DNA of 64,000 bases, taken from Massilia putida (GTDB lineage Bacteria > Pseudomonadota > Gammaproteobacteria > Burkholderiales > Burkholderiaceae_D). Location of the stretch: assembly GCF_001941825.1 (NCBI RefSeq), contig NZ_CP019038.1, positions 4,216,001-4,280,000 on the forward strand. Direction: 5' to 3'. How positions within the stretch are numbered: position 1 is the first letter of the stretch; each line of letters opens with the position of its first letter. Position numbers and translations under genes: made by a program. Under the pieces are notes generated by a model. The model was not told where the DNA came from and did no database searches. It worked only from the letters and a program-made list of their open reading frames with translations. Of this stretch, positions 1 through 10,663 are shown in pieces.

Positions 1-760
1 GCAGCACGACGAATTCCTCGCCGCCGAAGCGGAATACGCGATCCTGGGCGCGGAACGAGGATTGCAGCAGGTTGGCGATCAGGATCAGCACCTCGTCGCC
101 GTACAGGTGGCCGAATCGGTCGTTGACGGCCTTGAAGTGGTCGACGTCGACGACGGCCAGCCACTGCTTTTCCTCGCCGTGATGCTGGCGCCGCTCGGGC
201 AGCCCCGGCAGACGCGGATCCTGGTCGTGGGAATGCTGCAGCATGCGCGCCAGCTGGTCGTCGAAGGTCTTGCGGTTGAGCAGGCCGGTGAGTGAATCGC
301 GCTCGCTGTAGTCGAGCAGGTTCTGGAAATTCCGGTAGACGCCGACGATGCCGCCGATCACATACACAGTGTCGTGCGAAAAAACCTTGTCGTCGCGGAT
401 TTCCAGGCAGGTCGTGGCCTTGTCGCCGAACCAGATCGGCAGCCACAACACGCGCATGCCGTCGGCGGAGATCGCTTCCGCGCTGGCTTCGTGCTCGGCA
501 AGGCAGCGTTTCAGTTCTGGAAGGGCGGCCACGGGATCGCCGAGGACACCATCATGCGTCTCTTCCAGACGGGCGGCGCCACCTTTCACGATGCTGGCGC
601 GTGCGCGCAGGTACTGCTGTCCGGACACGGTCGTGATGGCCAGTATGCGCGTCTGCGCCGCACCGGCCAGCTCCTGCACTGCCGAGATCACGGAAATATC
701 GAGCATCGCGTGATCGCGGTGGCCGGTCATGTCCACCATGTGTTTCAGAAGCGAATCCAT
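1..760 (-). CDS. Diguanylate cyclase (GGDEF), 3' end outside window
   Basis: Reading down from an ATG at 758-760 gives at least 253 residues, still open at the window edge. The N-terminal 130 or so residues resemble a divergent GAF-like sensor region without a recognised cofactor motif. From about residue 155 a GGDEF domain begins: [10 protein letters not shown], then the substrate-site stretch [16 protein letters not shown] and the signature [11 protein letters not shown] at the edge. The intact GGEEF motif predicts synthesis of cyclic di-GMP from two GTP. The gene is divergent from the Tad pilus locus; c-di-GMP control of surface attachment would fit, but nothing here proves a link. The start is preceded only by a weak purine stretch (GAGAA). 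Confidence 0.88.
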   Translation of the reverse strand, partial: MDSLLKHMVDMTGHRDHAMLDISVISAVQELAGAAQTRILAITTVSGQQYLRARASIVKGGAARLEETHDGVLGDPVAALPELKRCLAEHEASAEAISADGMRVLWLPIWFGDKATTCLEIRDDKVFSHDTVYVIGGIVGVYRNFQNLLDYSERDSLTGLLNRKTFDDQLARMLQHSHDQDPRLPGLPERRQHHGEEKQWLAVVDVDHFKAVNDRFGHLYGDEVLILIANLLQSSFRAQDRVFRFGGEEFVVL

Positions 761-1149
761 GTCGTTCTCAGCAATGTAATCAACCGACCTGCAGGCTGGG
801 CACAGCCGCCGTCGCGTTCGCAGGTATCAGGCATTTCACAAAGAGCAAGCGAAACAGGATATAGCTTTTTTGCATTCTAAGCAATTATGCAAATGCAATT
901 TTTTTAGCCTCAGTGAACTTTCTCAAACTCATCTGGCATCGTGTTTCCCCAGTCGAGGGGGATTTCGATTCAATAGAACAAAAAATAGTTCCGTGCAGCA
1001 AAGTTGTTGGTGGTCAACTTGCCGTACGGCATCAACTTTTATAGTGAACTCACTGGCCCGGAACGCAGCAAGTCAGCTAGGAAGTGATGACGTGACCCGC
1101 GCCTCCGGCTAGTAGCAGTTCTTATTAACCCACCATATGGGAGTTTGTC
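761..1149. other. Divergent intergenic region upstream of flp
   Basis: About 390 bases separate the diguanylate cyclase from the Flp pilin gene. The stretch 860-1060 is clearly richer in A and T than its surroundings and must hold the promoters of both genes. I see no protein-coding frame worth calling and no hairpin strong enough to name. The ribosome site GGGAG lies at 1139-1143, seven bases before the flp start. Specific promoter hexamers could not be assigned with confidence. Confidence 0.5.
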
Positions 1150-1329
1150 ATGAGCAACTTCATCTCTGCAGTCAAAACCTTCGCCGCTGACGAGAACGGT
1201 GTGACAGCCATCGAGTATGGCCTGATCGCGGCCTTGATCGGCGTGGCGATGGCCGCCTCGGCGACAACTGTGGGCGAGAAGGTGAAGGCGACGTTCACCT
1301 ACATTGCGGGACAGTTGGTTACCCCGTAA
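1150..1329 (+). CDS. flp: Flp-type pilin (class IVb, Tad pilus subunit)
   Basis: A 59-residue reading frame, too short for many ORF callers. The short basic leader ends MSNFISAVKTFAADENG and is followed by VTAIEYGLIAALIGVAM, the Flp signature: cleavage after Gly17, Glu at +5 next to Tyr, then one hydrophobic helix. The mature pilin would be about 42 residues, typical of Flp. The prepilin peptidase encoded at 1391 should process it, and the CpaF/TadB/TadC/CpaC machine downstream should polymerise it into an adhesive pilus. A GGGAG site seven bases upstream supports the ATG. A strong terminator follows at once, which would allow the abundant subunit to be made in excess over the machine. Confidence 0.95.
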   Translation: MSNFISAVKTFAADENGVTAIEYGLIAALIGVAMAASATTVGEKVKATFTYIAGQLVTP

Positions 1330-1346
1330 CCGTAGTGTAGTGGCAG

Positions 1347-1380
1347 CCCTCCGGGTCTCCGGGCCCGGAGGGTTTTTTTT
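1347..1380 (+). terminator. Rho-independent terminator after flp
   Basis: CCCTCCGGG at 1347-1355 pairs perfectly with CCCGGAGGG at 1364-1372, with an 8-base loop, and is followed directly by eight T (1373-1380). It lies between the pilin gene and the peptidase gene. Partial read-through here would set a high ratio of pilin to assembly proteins, a common arrangement in Tad loci. Confidence 0.93.
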
Positions 1381-1390
1381 GGGAGCTGTC

Positions 1391-1915
1391 ATGCAAATCG
1401 AACAATATCGCGATGCGCTGCTGCTGCTCATGGTGGGCATTGCCGCCGTCAACGATCTGGCGACGCGGCGTATCCCGAACCGTCTTCTGCTCGCCGGCCT
1501 GGCCGGTGCGCTGCTGCTGCACGCATTGTCCGCCGAACCGGGCGTCGCGTTGCTGTCCGCATGCGGTGGCATGCTGCTGGGCCTCGCCGTCTTCCTGCCG
1601 TTCTACCTGGTGCGCGGCATGGCAGCCGGCGACGTCAAGATGATGGCCGTGATCGGCTTCTTCACCGGTCCGGCCGAAGCGTTCCAGATTGCCGTCTTCA
1701 CGTGGTGCGCGGGTGGCGTGATGGCGTTGTTCCTCATCCTGCTGCGCAGTCGCGTACGGCTGGCCTTCGTCAACATCGGCCACCTGCTGTCCGGACTCAT
1801 CGTGCCGGGCACGAAATTGTCCGATACGACGCTCCCGCAGAGTGCCGGCTCGATGCCTTACGGGCTGGCCATTGCGTTCGGCACGATCGCCGCGCTGGTC
1901 ACTCATTATGGATGA
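1391..1915 (+). CDS. tadV: Prepilin peptidase TadV/CpaA (A24 family)
   Basis: A 174-residue polytopic membrane protein with about five hydrophobic segments. The two catalytic aspartates of A24 aspartyl peptidases are visible: Asp in AAVNDLATRRIPN near residue 20 and Asp in AAGDVKMMAVIG near residue 80 (family GxGDxK; here the first Gly is Ala). It is the short form lacking the N-methyltransferase domain, as usual in Tad systems. It should cleave the Flp leader at the inner membrane. I chose the ATG at 1391 because upstream in-frame codons overlap flp and the terminator. An ordinary GGGAG lies at 1381. Confidence 0.9.
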   Translation: MQIEQYRDALLLLMVGIAAVNDLATRRIPNRLLLAGLAGALLLHALSAEPGVALLSACGGMLLGLAVFLPFYLVRGMAAGDVKMMAVIGFFTGPAEAFQIAVFTWCAGGVMALFLILLRSRVRLAFVNIGHLLSGLIVPGTKLSDTTLPQSAGSMPYGLAIAFGTIAALVTHYG

Positions 1916-2009
1916 GTCCGCTCTTGGCGAACCTCAAGGGTGGCCAAAAGTCCGGTCGTTAGAATCATTCTGACCTGTTTCGGAAAACAAGCAAGGCAAG
2001 GGGGTTCCG

Positions 2010-3374
2010 ATGTTTGAAACGCTATCGACAGGCAGTACCGCGCCTGGGGCGCGCACCGCGCAACCGACGCCGGCGGGCGGTACGGAGATCGCGCCGGTCA
2101 TGCCGCGTCAGGCCAAGACCGTGCGCGACACCGGTCTCGAACCGCGCTTCGTGACGGACCTGGTACTCAAGGCGATTCAGGCCGGTGGCAAGGCGCCGTT
2201 GACGCATCTGGCCGGCAAGCTGCGACTGTCGATCAGCGTGCTGCGCGAAGTCCTCAATCCGCTGATCGCGGAACAGCAGGTGGAAGTGGCCTGGTGTGGC
2301 GAGTCCGACATCGACATGCAATACCAGCTGACGGCGATTGGCCAGCGCGGCGTCGCCGATGCCCTGGCGCGTTGCCGCTACCTGGGTCCTGCCCCCGTGA
2401 CGCTCGCGTCGTATCGCGCCATGGTCGAACGCCAGGCGCTGCGCGACGCCGACGCCGACCGCATTACGCCCGCGCAGCTGGCTGGCGCGCTCGGCGAGGA
2501 CGCCCTCGCGCCGGCCGCGCGCGACGTGTTGGGTGCGGCCCTGTACGCGCGCCGTTCGCTGCTGCTGTACGGGCCGTCGGGCAGCGGCAAGACCACGCTG
2601 GCGCGCAAGCTCGGGCGCTTGCTGCCGGGCCCCATCGCGGTGCCGTACGCATTGATGGCCGGACGCCAGGTGATCCGCCTGTACGATCCCGCCGTGCACG
2701 TGGCGCCGCCACCGATCGCGCGCCAGCAGGAAGAGCGGCGCAGTTGCGATGCGCGCTGGACCGTGTGCCAGCGTCCGCTCGTCCACGTCGGCGCCGAACT
2801 GGGACGCGACATGCTCGAGCTGCGCTACGACGCTGAGCAGGGCGTGTACCACGCGCCGCCCCACCTGCAGGCGAACAATGGAATGCTGGTGCTCGACGAC
2901 GTCGGACGCCAGCGCATCGCGGCCGCCGAGCTGCTGAACCGCTTCATCGGTCCGCTCGATGCCGGCTGCGACCAGTTGTCGCTGCAGGGTGGCCAGACCG
3001 AACTGGTGCCGTTCGATGCCGCCGTGGTGTTTGCGACCAACCTGGCCCCGGGCGTCGTGTTCGACGATGCCGCGCTGCGCCGCATCGGTTACAAGGCCGA
3101 CATCGGCCCCCTGGAGCCGCACGCCTACCGCGCACTGTTGCGCCGCCAATGCCGTCTGCGCCGCATCGAGTTCGAAGACGCCGCGGTCGACCATCTGATC
3201 GAGCGGCTGCACGCGCAATCCGGGCGCGCGCTGTTGGCCTGCTACCCGGGCGAACTGCTCGACCGGGTCGCCGATTTCGCCGGCTTCGCCGGGACCGAAC
3301 CGCGTCTCACCGTCGCGGCGGTCGAGCAGGCCTGGCGCAGCATGTTCATCGCATGTGCGGAGGCCCAATCATGA
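2010..3374 (+). CDS. Tad-locus AAA ATPase with N-terminal winged-helix region
   Basis: A 454-residue protein. Residues 45-125 read like a winged-helix module. A P-loop GPSGSGKTTLA sits near residue 185, a Walker B-like LVLDDVG near residue 294, and a sensor-type ATN near residue 345, giving a MoxR/AAA-like ATPase. Similar ATPases occur inside Tad loci of Burkholderiales, but I do not know a demonstrated function; a regulatory or chaperone role in pilus assembly is inference. Its stop overlaps the cpaB start (ATGA at 3371), so translation is probably coupled. The upstream gap of 94 bases may hold a second promoter. Confidence 0.75.
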   Translation: MFETLSTGSTAPGARTAQPTPAGGTEIAPVMPRQAKTVRDTGLEPRFVTDLVLKAIQAGGKAPLTHLAGKLRLSISVLREVLNPLIAEQQVEVAWCGESDIDMQYQLTAIGQRGVADALARCRYLGPAPVTLASYRAMVERQALRDADADRITPAQLAGALGEDALAPAARDVLGAALYARRSLLLYGPSGSGKTTLARKLGRLLPGPIAVPYALMAGRQVIRLYDPAVHVAPPPIARQQEERRSCDARWTVCQRPLVHVGAELGRDMLELRYDAEQGVYHAPPHLQANNGMLVLDDVGRQRIAAAELLNRFIGPLDAGCDQLSLQGGQTELVPFDAAVVFATNLAPGVVFDDAALRRIGYKADIGPLEPHAYRALLRRQCRLRRIEFEDAAVDHLIERLHAQSGRALLACYPGELLDRVADFAGFAGTEPRLTVAAVEQAWRSMFIACAEAQS

Positions 3375-4222
3375 AGAACAAGCGTGCCATCCTCGTCATG
3401 GCCGTCGCGATCCTGTTCGGCTTCGCGGCCGTCCTGTTCGCATCGCGCTGGCTGCTGAAGCAGCCGGGCAGCGGCAGCGACCATATCGTCGTGGCCGCGA
3501 CCGACATCAGCCTCGGCCAGCGCCTGACGCCCGAGATGTTCAAGCTGGCCGACTGGCCGGCCGACAGCATGCCGAAAGGCGCCTTCATCGATCCGCAAAA
3601 ACTGGGCGGCCGCGTCCTCAAGACGAATCTGTTGATGGGCGAGCCGGTCAGCGAAGCGAAGCTGGCGCCGGCCGGCACGCTCGGCGGCTTGTCGGCGCTG
3701 ATCACGGAAGGCAAGCGCGCGATCACGGTGCGCGTGAATGACGTGATCGGCGTGGCGGGTTTCGCGCTGCCCGGGAACTACGTCGACATCATCGTCAGCA
3801 CCCAGAAGGAGGTGCCGCCCGGTGCCGATGCCCACCAGCAGAATATCTCGAAGATCGTGCTGGAACGAATCCTCGTGCTGGCCGTTGCCCAGGAAGTCAA
3901 TCGCGACGAGACCAAGCCCAAGGTCGTCAATGCGGTCACGCTGGAAGTCACGCCGGAGCAGGCCGAAAAGCTCGACCTGGCGCGCAGCGTCGGCACGCTG
4001 TCGCTGGCCCTGCGCAACCAGGTCGATCCGCAGTCGGCCAGCACCGAAGGCGCGACCAAGCTGACCCTGCTGCCCGAAGCGCCGCCGGCGCCCCGCAAGC
4101 CGGTACCGAAGCCCGCACCGGTGATGCGGCCGGCACCGGTGGCGGTCAAAGTGGCAGCCCCGGTGCGGCGCGATTGCGTCACCGTGCTCAATGGCCTGCG
4201 CATGTCGCAGGAGTGCTTCTGA
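3371..4222 (+). CDS. cpaB: Flp pilus assembly protein CpaB/RcpC
   Basis: 283 residues. One N-terminal transmembrane helix (residues 5-27) is followed by a SAF/RcpC domain: VVAATDISLGQRLT near residue 40 and AITVRVNDVIGVAGFALPGNYVDII near residues 120-145, the family hallmark. It is a periplasmic, membrane-anchored partner of the outer-membrane secretin. The C-terminal tail is rich in Pro, Lys and Ala and ends with two cysteines. The ATG overlaps the stop of the AAA ATPase, so the start is well supported. It belongs to the same operon as cpaC 20 bases downstream. Confidence 0.93.
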   Translation: MKNKRAILVMAVAILFGFAAVLFASRWLLKQPGSGSDHIVVAATDISLGQRLTPEMFKLADWPADSMPKGAFIDPQKLGGRVLKTNLLMGEPVSEAKLAPAGTLGGLSALITEGKRAITVRVNDVIGVAGFALPGNYVDIIVSTQKEVPPGADAHQQNISKIVLERILVLAVAQEVNRDETKPKVVNAVTLEVTPEQAEKLDLARSVGTLSLALRNQVDPQSASTEGATKLTLLPEAPPAPRKPVPKPAPVMRPAPVAVKVAAPVRRDCVTVLNGLRMSQECF

Positions 4223-4242
4223 ACCTCATCCAGGGTAAAGCC

Positions 4243-5793
4243 ATGAACGGATGCTTGACGCCATCACCGATGCTTCGCTGCCTGTTCGCCGCCGGCCTCG
4301 CGCTGGTGGCCGCCGGACCCGCCGGCGCAGCCGCTAAAACGAAAGCGCAGGCCGCGGACAACCCGGCCGAGGCGCCGCCGCGTGCCGAGGCCGGCCCCAA
4401 CTGCAAGGGCGAGGCCGCGAAGCCGGCCCAACTGGCTCTGCAGGTCGGCAAGTCCAGCCTGATGCGCCTGCCGGAACCGGTCCAGCACCGCAGCGTCGGC
4501 AACCCGCTCGTCGTACAGGCGCTGATGGTGGCACCCGACACGCTGTACATCGCCGGTATCGATGTCGGCACGACCAATATGATCATCCAGGGCCGGAGCG
4601 GCCTGTGCAGCGTGCTCGATATCACCGTGGCGATGGACCCAGCCGCTCTGCAGGCGACGCTGGCCGTCGCCATGCCGGACGAGCACGACATCAAGGTGCT
4701 GGCCGCGTCCGACGCCCTCGTGTTGACGGGCACCGTAAGCGATATCGGCGCGGCCGCGCGCGCCGTCGAACTGGCGACGGCCTATGTGCGGCGGCCGCTG
4801 CGGGGACTGACGGTGCCCGACAAGGAGGACGCCGCCAGCCAGAGCCAGAGAGAAAACCAAAACCAGGCCGGTGCGGCCGCGGCCGCGGCGCGGGTGGTCA
4901 ATATGCTGGCCGTGCGTGCGCCCCAGCAGGTGCAGTTGGAGGTCAAGATCGCCGAAGTGTCGAAGACCCTGCTGGATCGCCTGGAAGGCGGCGCCAGATG
5001 GACCTTCAGTTCCGGAAGTTGGGGCGCCATGCTGTTGTCGAACTTCATCAGCGGCACGGCGCGCGGGTCGCTCACGGCGGGGAAGAGTCTTGACCGCGGC
5101 TTCACCGCCGCGGCCGAGAAACAGGATGGCCTGGTGCGCGTGCTCGCCGAGCCGAACGTGATGGCGATCAGCGGCCAGGAAGGCACGTTCCTCGTCGGCG
5201 GCAAGTTTTATATCCCGGTCGCGCAGGACAACAACCGCGTCACGCTGGAAGAAAAGGAGTTCGGCGTCGGCCTGCGCTTCACGCCGACCGTGCTGGGCGG
5301 TGGACGCATCAATCTGCGCGTCGCGCCCGAGGTGTCGGAATTGTCGCGCGAAGGCATCGGCGTGTCGGCCACCGGATTCAACGGCACCGCTCTCTTGCCG
5401 GTCGTGACGACACGCCGCGCCACCACGACGGTCCAGCTGTACGACGGCCAGAGCTTTGCGATCGGAGGCCTGATCAAGAGCAACCTGGTCGCCAACCTGA
5501 AAGGGTTGCCCGTGCTGGGAGAAGTGCCCGTGCTGGGCGCCCTGTTCCGCAGTGCGGATTATCAACAGGACCGCACGGAACTGGTGTTCGTGATCACCGC
5601 CCACCTCGTCAAGCCCTTGTCCGGCAATGGTTACACGCTCCCGACCGACAAGGTGGGCGAGCCGTCGCGTGCCGGATTGCTATTGGGCGGGCGCCTGGAA
5701 GGCCCGCCACCGGCGGCGGCGACGGCCACCGTGTCGACCCCGGCACCGGCAGCCCCGTCGGCGCAAAGCGCGGGCGGCTTCGAACTGAAATAG
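4243..5793 (+). CDS. cpaC: Tad secretin CpaC/RcpA
   Basis: 516 residues. A signal peptide ends near Ala-Gly-Ala-Ala at residue 27. Next come a pilus-assembly N-terminal domain (MRLPEPVQHRSVGNP to about residue 130), a BON-like segment (LAASDALVLTGTVSD) and a C-terminal secretin domain. The last shows VNMLAVRAPQQVQLEVKIAE near residue 225 and the late block GQSFAIGGLI with LPVLGEVPVLGALFRS near residues 405-435. It should form the multimeric outer-membrane pore for the Flp pilus. Mature length is typical. The tail is low-complexity Ala/Pro. The start at 4243 gives a proper signal peptide; the longer in-frame frame overlaps cpaB. Confidence 0.94.
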   Translation: MNGCLTPSPMLRCLFAAGLALVAAGPAGAAAKTKAQAADNPAEAPPRAEAGPNCKGEAAKPAQLALQVGKSSLMRLPEPVQHRSVGNPLVVQALMVAPDTLYIAGIDVGTTNMIIQGRSGLCSVLDITVAMDPAALQATLAVAMPDEHDIKVLAASDALVLTGTVSDIGAAARAVELATAYVRRPLRGLTVPDKEDAASQSQRENQNQAGAAAAAARVVNMLAVRAPQQVQLEVKIAEVSKTLLDRLEGGARWTFSSGSWGAMLLSNFISGTARGSLTAGKSLDRGFTAAAEKQDGLVRVLAEPNVMAISGQEGTFLVGGKFYIPVAQDNNRVTLEEKEFGVGLRFTPTVLGGGRINLRVAPEVSELSREGIGVSATGFNGTALLPVVTTRRATTTVQLYDGQSFAIGGLIKSNLVANLKGLPVLGEVPVLGALFRSADYQQDRTELVFVITAHLVKPLSGNGYTLPTDKVGEPSRAGLLLGGRLEGPPPAAATATVSTPAPAAPSAQSAGGFELK

Positions 5794-5802
5794 GAGAGAG
5801 CG

Positions 5803-6081
5803 ATGGCGATCAAATACGAGCGCATGGCGTGTGCGGCGCTGTCGGGCATGCTGCTGTGTGGATGCAGCACGGCCCCGCGCTTCGATGAAAACTTCGGCAC
5901 CTCCGTGCGCGCCAACGCGGTGGCACAGGTGCTCGATCCGTCCGCAGCCGCCAACACGAATCCCGCCGCCGGTATGGACGGTTCCGCCGCCGTTATCGCC
6001 CATGGACGCTATCAGGATTCGTTCAAGGCGACGGAGCCGCCCATCAAGTCGCTGATCATCAACGGGATGGGCAGCAAATGA
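5803..6081 (+). CDS. Small CpaD-like lipoprotein of the Tad locus
   Basis: 92 residues. The N-terminus carries a lipoprotein signal with lipobox LLCGC (lipidated Cys near residue 20). The remainder contains FGTSVRANAVAQVLDP and later DGSAAVIAHGRYQDSF, a pattern that resembles the conserved C-terminal part of CpaD pilus lipoproteins, though the protein is only half their usual length. Placement between the secretin and cpaE is where cpaD normally lies. A probable role is assisting secretin insertion in the outer membrane. GGAGAG lies eight bases before the ATG. The CpaD link is inferred from short motif resemblance and position. Confidence 0.72.
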   Translation: MAIKYERMACAALSGMLLCGCSTAPRFDENFGTSVRANAVAQVLDPSAAANTNPAAGMDGSAAVIAHGRYQDSFKATEPPIKSLIINGMGSK

Positions 6082-6155
6082 CGCGCTGCCCCGGCCCGAT
6101 CTGAACATCCTGTGCCTACCCAACCCGATGACCCAAAGCCGTCCCGAGGAGTCCG

Positions 6156-7328
6156 ATGAAAGCCCTGCTGATCAGCCGCGACACCCAGCTTTACGCGGAG
6201 ATCGCCTCCCAAGGCGCGGCGCGCGTACCGCCGTTGAACGTCGCCGCCAGCCGCGCCAGCCTGCGCGACGCGCTCGAGCGTCCGCTGTCTGATGGACCGA
6301 GCCTGATCATCGTCGACATCAGCGACGCCGATGCCGCCGACGGCGACTTGCTGGAGCGCCTGACCCGCCACTACTCGGCAGCGCATTTCATGCTGCTGAC
6401 CGACAATCACCACCCCGACCTTCTGATCCGCGCGATGCGGGCCGGCGTCCGCGAAGTGCTGCCGCTGCCGCTGGTGCACCGGGCGCTGCACGAGGCCATC
6501 GACCGCATCGCGGCCAGCGCCGGCGTGGCCGCGATGCGCGACGGGAAGATACTCGCGTTCATCGCCTGCAAGGGCGGCAGCGGCGCGACCTTCATCTCCA
6601 CCAATTTCGGCTATGCGCTGGCCACGCTGGCGGACAAGAAGGTACTGTTGATCGACCTGCATCGCCAGTTCGGCGACGCCACGTTGTACGTGTCGGACCA
6701 GAAGCCGGCCATGACGCTGTCCGACGTGTGCCAGCAGATCGCCCGCATCGACGGGCCGTTTCTGGAATCGTGCCTCGTGCACGTGGCGCCCGGTTTCGGG
6801 GTACTGGCCGCGGCCGACGACCCGGGCCAGACCACCGAAGCCAAGCCCGAACACATCGACACGATTCTGCGCATCGCGCGCCAGCACTACGATTACATCC
6901 TGCTCGACGTCGGCCGCCAGATCGACGCGGTGTCGCTGCGCGCGCTCGACAGCACCGACGCGATCTACCCGGTGCTGCAACTGGCGCTGCCGGACATCCG
7001 CGACGCGCGCCGCCTGCTCGACATCTTCCGCTCGCTCGGCTATGTGACCGACCACATCCGCCTGATCGTCAACCGCTACGAAAAGGGCGGCAAGCTGCGC
7101 CTGCAGGACCTGCACGCGGCGCTGGGCGCGGAAGTGCTGCACACCGTCCCCAACGATTACATCGCCGTCACCGACTCCGTCAACCAGGGCATTCCGGTAT
7201 TGCAGCTGGCACGCACGAGCGCCGCCGCGCGCAGTCTCGCCGACCTGGTCGAAGTGGTGACCGCGCGCCGCATCCCCGAGGCCAAAGGCCTGCTCGACCG
7301 CCTGTTCGGGCGTGGCGAAGACGATTGA
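6156..7328 (+). CDS. cpaE: CpaE/TadZ-type ParA-like pilus localisation protein
   Basis: 390 residues. An N-terminal receiver-like domain (about 1-120; [36 protein letters not shown]) precedes a MinD/ParA-like domain. The P-loop region reads [15 protein letters not shown] near residue 135: the ParA signature lysine (KGG) is kept but the usual GKT lysine is Ala. The switch region [13 protein letters not shown] is present. In this family a degenerate P-loop is common and the protein marks the pole for pilus assembly. It lies between the lipoprotein gene and cpaF. Confidence 0.9.
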   Translation: MKALLISRDTQLYAEIASQGAARVPPLNVAASRASLRDALERPLSDGPSLIIVDISDADAADGDLLERLTRHYSAAHFMLLTDNHHPDLLIRAMRAGVREVLPLPLVHRALHEAIDRIAASAGVAAMRDGKILAFIACKGGSGATFISTNFGYALATLADKKVLLIDLHRQFGDATLYVSDQKPAMTLSDVCQQIARIDGPFLESCLVHVAPGFGVLAAADDPGQTTEAKPEHIDTILRIARQHYDYILLDVGRQIDAVSLRALDSTDAIYPVLQLALPDIRDARRLLDIFRSLGYVTDHIRLIVNRYEKGGKLRLQDLHAALGAEVLHTVPNDYIAVTDSVNQGIPVLQLARTSAAARSLADLVEVVTARRIPEAKGLLDRLFGRGEDD

Positions 7329-7347
7329 TCTTTTCAAGGAGCCGTCC

Positions 7348-8691
<1,344 letters not shown>

Positions 8692-8712
8692 ACCGCTCAG
8701 CGCGAAATCAGC

Positions 8713-9696
8713 ATGGACATCCTCTTCTACGGGTTCATCGTCTTCCTGTTCGCCGCCGTCATCCTCGGCATCGAGGGTGTCTATCTGTGGTGGGTGAACA
8801 CGCACGGTGCCAGCGCCCAACGGATCGCGCGCCGGCTGCAGCTGATGTCGGGAAACCAGGCGCGTCATGCCGAACGCATCTCGATCCTCAAGCTGCGCCG
8901 CTTCGGCCGTAACGACCTGACCGACCGCCTGCTGCAGCGCTGGCGCTTTGCGCACCGCCTCGACCGGCTGCTGCTGCAGTCGGGGATCGCGTGGTCGGTC
9001 GAGCGCTTGCTGTTGTGCTCCGGCGCGGTCGCGCTGATCGCCGTTTATCTGGTGATGCAGTGGTCGCTGCCCCTGCCGCTGCCGGGGCGCGTCGGGATCG
9101 TCCTGCTGTGCGCCTTCCTGCCGCTGCTGCTGGTGCGCCGTACGCGCACGCGCCGCCTCGCGCGCATCGAAGAGCAGCTGCCCGACGCGGCCGACTTCAT
9201 CGCACGCGCGCTGCGCGCCGGCCATTCGTTTTCGAACGTGCTGCAAATCGTCGGCAACGAATTGCCGGAACCGCTCAGCGGCGAATTCCGCATCGCGCGC
9301 GAGGAAATCAACTACGGCGTGCCGCTGGGCGAAGCGCTGCACAATATGGCGGCGCGCATTCCGTTGACCGACCTGCGCTACCTCGTCATCGCCATCCTGA
9401 TCCAGCGCGAGACCGGCGGCAACCTGGCCGAGATCCTCAGCAACATCGGCCACATCATCCGCGGCCGCCTGCGGCTGGCGGCGCAGGTGCGCGTGCTGTC
9501 GGCTGAAGGGCGCATGTCGGCCTGGATCCTCGGACTGCTGCCGTTCGCCGTCGGCGCCATGCTGGTGCTGGTGAATCCCGGTTACGTCATGGTGCTATGG
9601 ACCGATCCGATCGGCATGAAGCTCCTCTGGACCGCGCTGGTGATGATCATCGTCGGCGTGATCTGGCTGAGGAAGGTGATCCGCATCCGCATCTGA
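8713..9696 (+). CDS. tadB: Tad inner-membrane platform protein TadB
   Basis: 327 residues with an N-terminal transmembrane helix, a central pair of helices near residues 95-135 and two C-terminal helices. The T2SSF domain spans about residues 150-280: IEEQLPDAADFIARALRAGHSF, then EINYGVPLGEALHNMAARIP and ILIQRETGGNLAEIL, all family-typical. It forms with TadC the platform on which CpaF acts. It follows cpaF by 21 bases in the same operon. Confidence 0.93.
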   Translation: MDILFYGFIVFLFAAVILGIEGVYLWWVNTHGASAQRIARRLQLMSGNQARHAERISILKLRRFGRNDLTDRLLQRWRFAHRLDRLLLQSGIAWSVERLLLCSGAVALIAVYLVMQWSLPLPLPGRVGIVLLCAFLPLLLVRRTRTRRLARIEEQLPDAADFIARALRAGHSFSNVLQIVGNELPEPLSGEFRIAREEINYGVPLGEALHNMAARIPLTDLRYLVIAILIQRETGGNLAEILSNIGHIIRGRLRLAAQVRVLSAEGRMSAWILGLLPFAVGAMLVLVNPGYVMVLWTDPIGMKLLWTALVMIIVGVIWLRKVIRIRI

Positions 9697-9706
9697 GGAG
9701 ACATCG

Positions 9707-10651
9707 ATGACTCACGCACAGCTGCTGTTCCTGTTGATCCTCTTCGCGGTCGTGTGCTGCCTTGCCTGGCTTGCGGCGGTGCTGTTCGCGCCCGCCGCGC
9801 TGCGTGCCCGGCTGGCGAGCTTCATGGGCCGTGCGGACGAGGCCCAAGCGGAGCGCAACGGCTGGATCGAACGCGTGGCGCGCGCCGCCAAGCCGCTGAC
9901 CAAGCTCTCGGTGCCGGACGAGGGCTGGGAAAAGTCGGCATTGCGTACCCGTTTCATGAACGCCGGCTGGCGCAATCCGGCGGCGCCGACGCTGTACTTC
10001 GCCTCCAAAACGGCCCTGGCGCTGGGCCTGCCCGCGCTGGTCGGCATCGTGCTGGCCTTCGTGCCCGCCACCGTCGCCAATTTGGAAAGAGTGTTCGTGC
10101 TGCTGATTGCGGCAACGTGCGGCTACTACCTTCCGAACGTGATCCTCGAGCGCGTCATCAAGCGGCGCAAGCGCGACATCTTCGAAAACATTCCCGACGC
10201 GCTCGACCTGCTCACGGTGTGCGTGGAGGCCGGCTTGAGCCTGGAGCGCGCATTTGTCAAGGTCGCCGCCGAGATCCACGTCAAGAGCGTGACGCTGGGC
10301 CAGGAATTGCAACTGGTGCTGATGGAGATGCGTGCCGGCTTCAGCAAAGAAAAGGCACTGCGCAATTTCGCGTTGCGCGTCGGTCTGGACGACATCGATT
10401 CGCTCGTCGCGATGCTGATCCAGTCCGAACGCTTCGGCACGAGTATCGGCGACGCCTTGCGGGTGTATTCGGAAACGCTGCGCGGTAAGCGCCGTATCGT
10501 GGCGGAAGAGGCGGCCGCCAAGATCGGCCTGAAGCTGTTGTTCCCCCTCATCTTCTGCATCTTCCCGACCTTGTTGATGGTGTTGCTGGGTCCAGCCGGC
10601 ATCCAGATCACCAAGCTATTCGGTACCGCATTGGGCGGTACCGCTGAATGA
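9707..10651 (+). CDS. tadC: Tad inner-membrane platform protein TadC
   Basis: 314 residues. An N-terminal helix (residues 5-27), a helical pair near 105-150 and a C-terminal helical pair flank a T2SSF domain (residues 155-280: IPDALDLLTVCVEAGLSLERAF, then QSERFGTSIGDALRVYSE). The pattern is that of TadC, the second platform protein. AGGAGA lies 6 bases before the ATG. It is 10 bases downstream of tadB. Confidence 0.93.
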   Translation: MTHAQLLFLLILFAVVCCLAWLAAVLFAPAALRARLASFMGRADEAQAERNGWIERVARAAKPLTKLSVPDEGWEKSALRTRFMNAGWRNPAAPTLYFASKTALALGLPALVGIVLAFVPATVANLERVFVLLIAATCGYYLPNVILERVIKRRKRDIFENIPDALDLLTVCVEAGLSLERAFVKVAAEIHVKSVTLGQELQLVLMEMRAGFSKEKALRNFALRVGLDDIDSLVAMLIQSERFGTSIGDALRVYSETLRGKRRIVAEEAAAKIGLKLLFPLIFCIFPTLLMVLLGPAGIQITKLFGTALGGTAE

Positions 10652-10663
10652 ACGGAGATTGTC

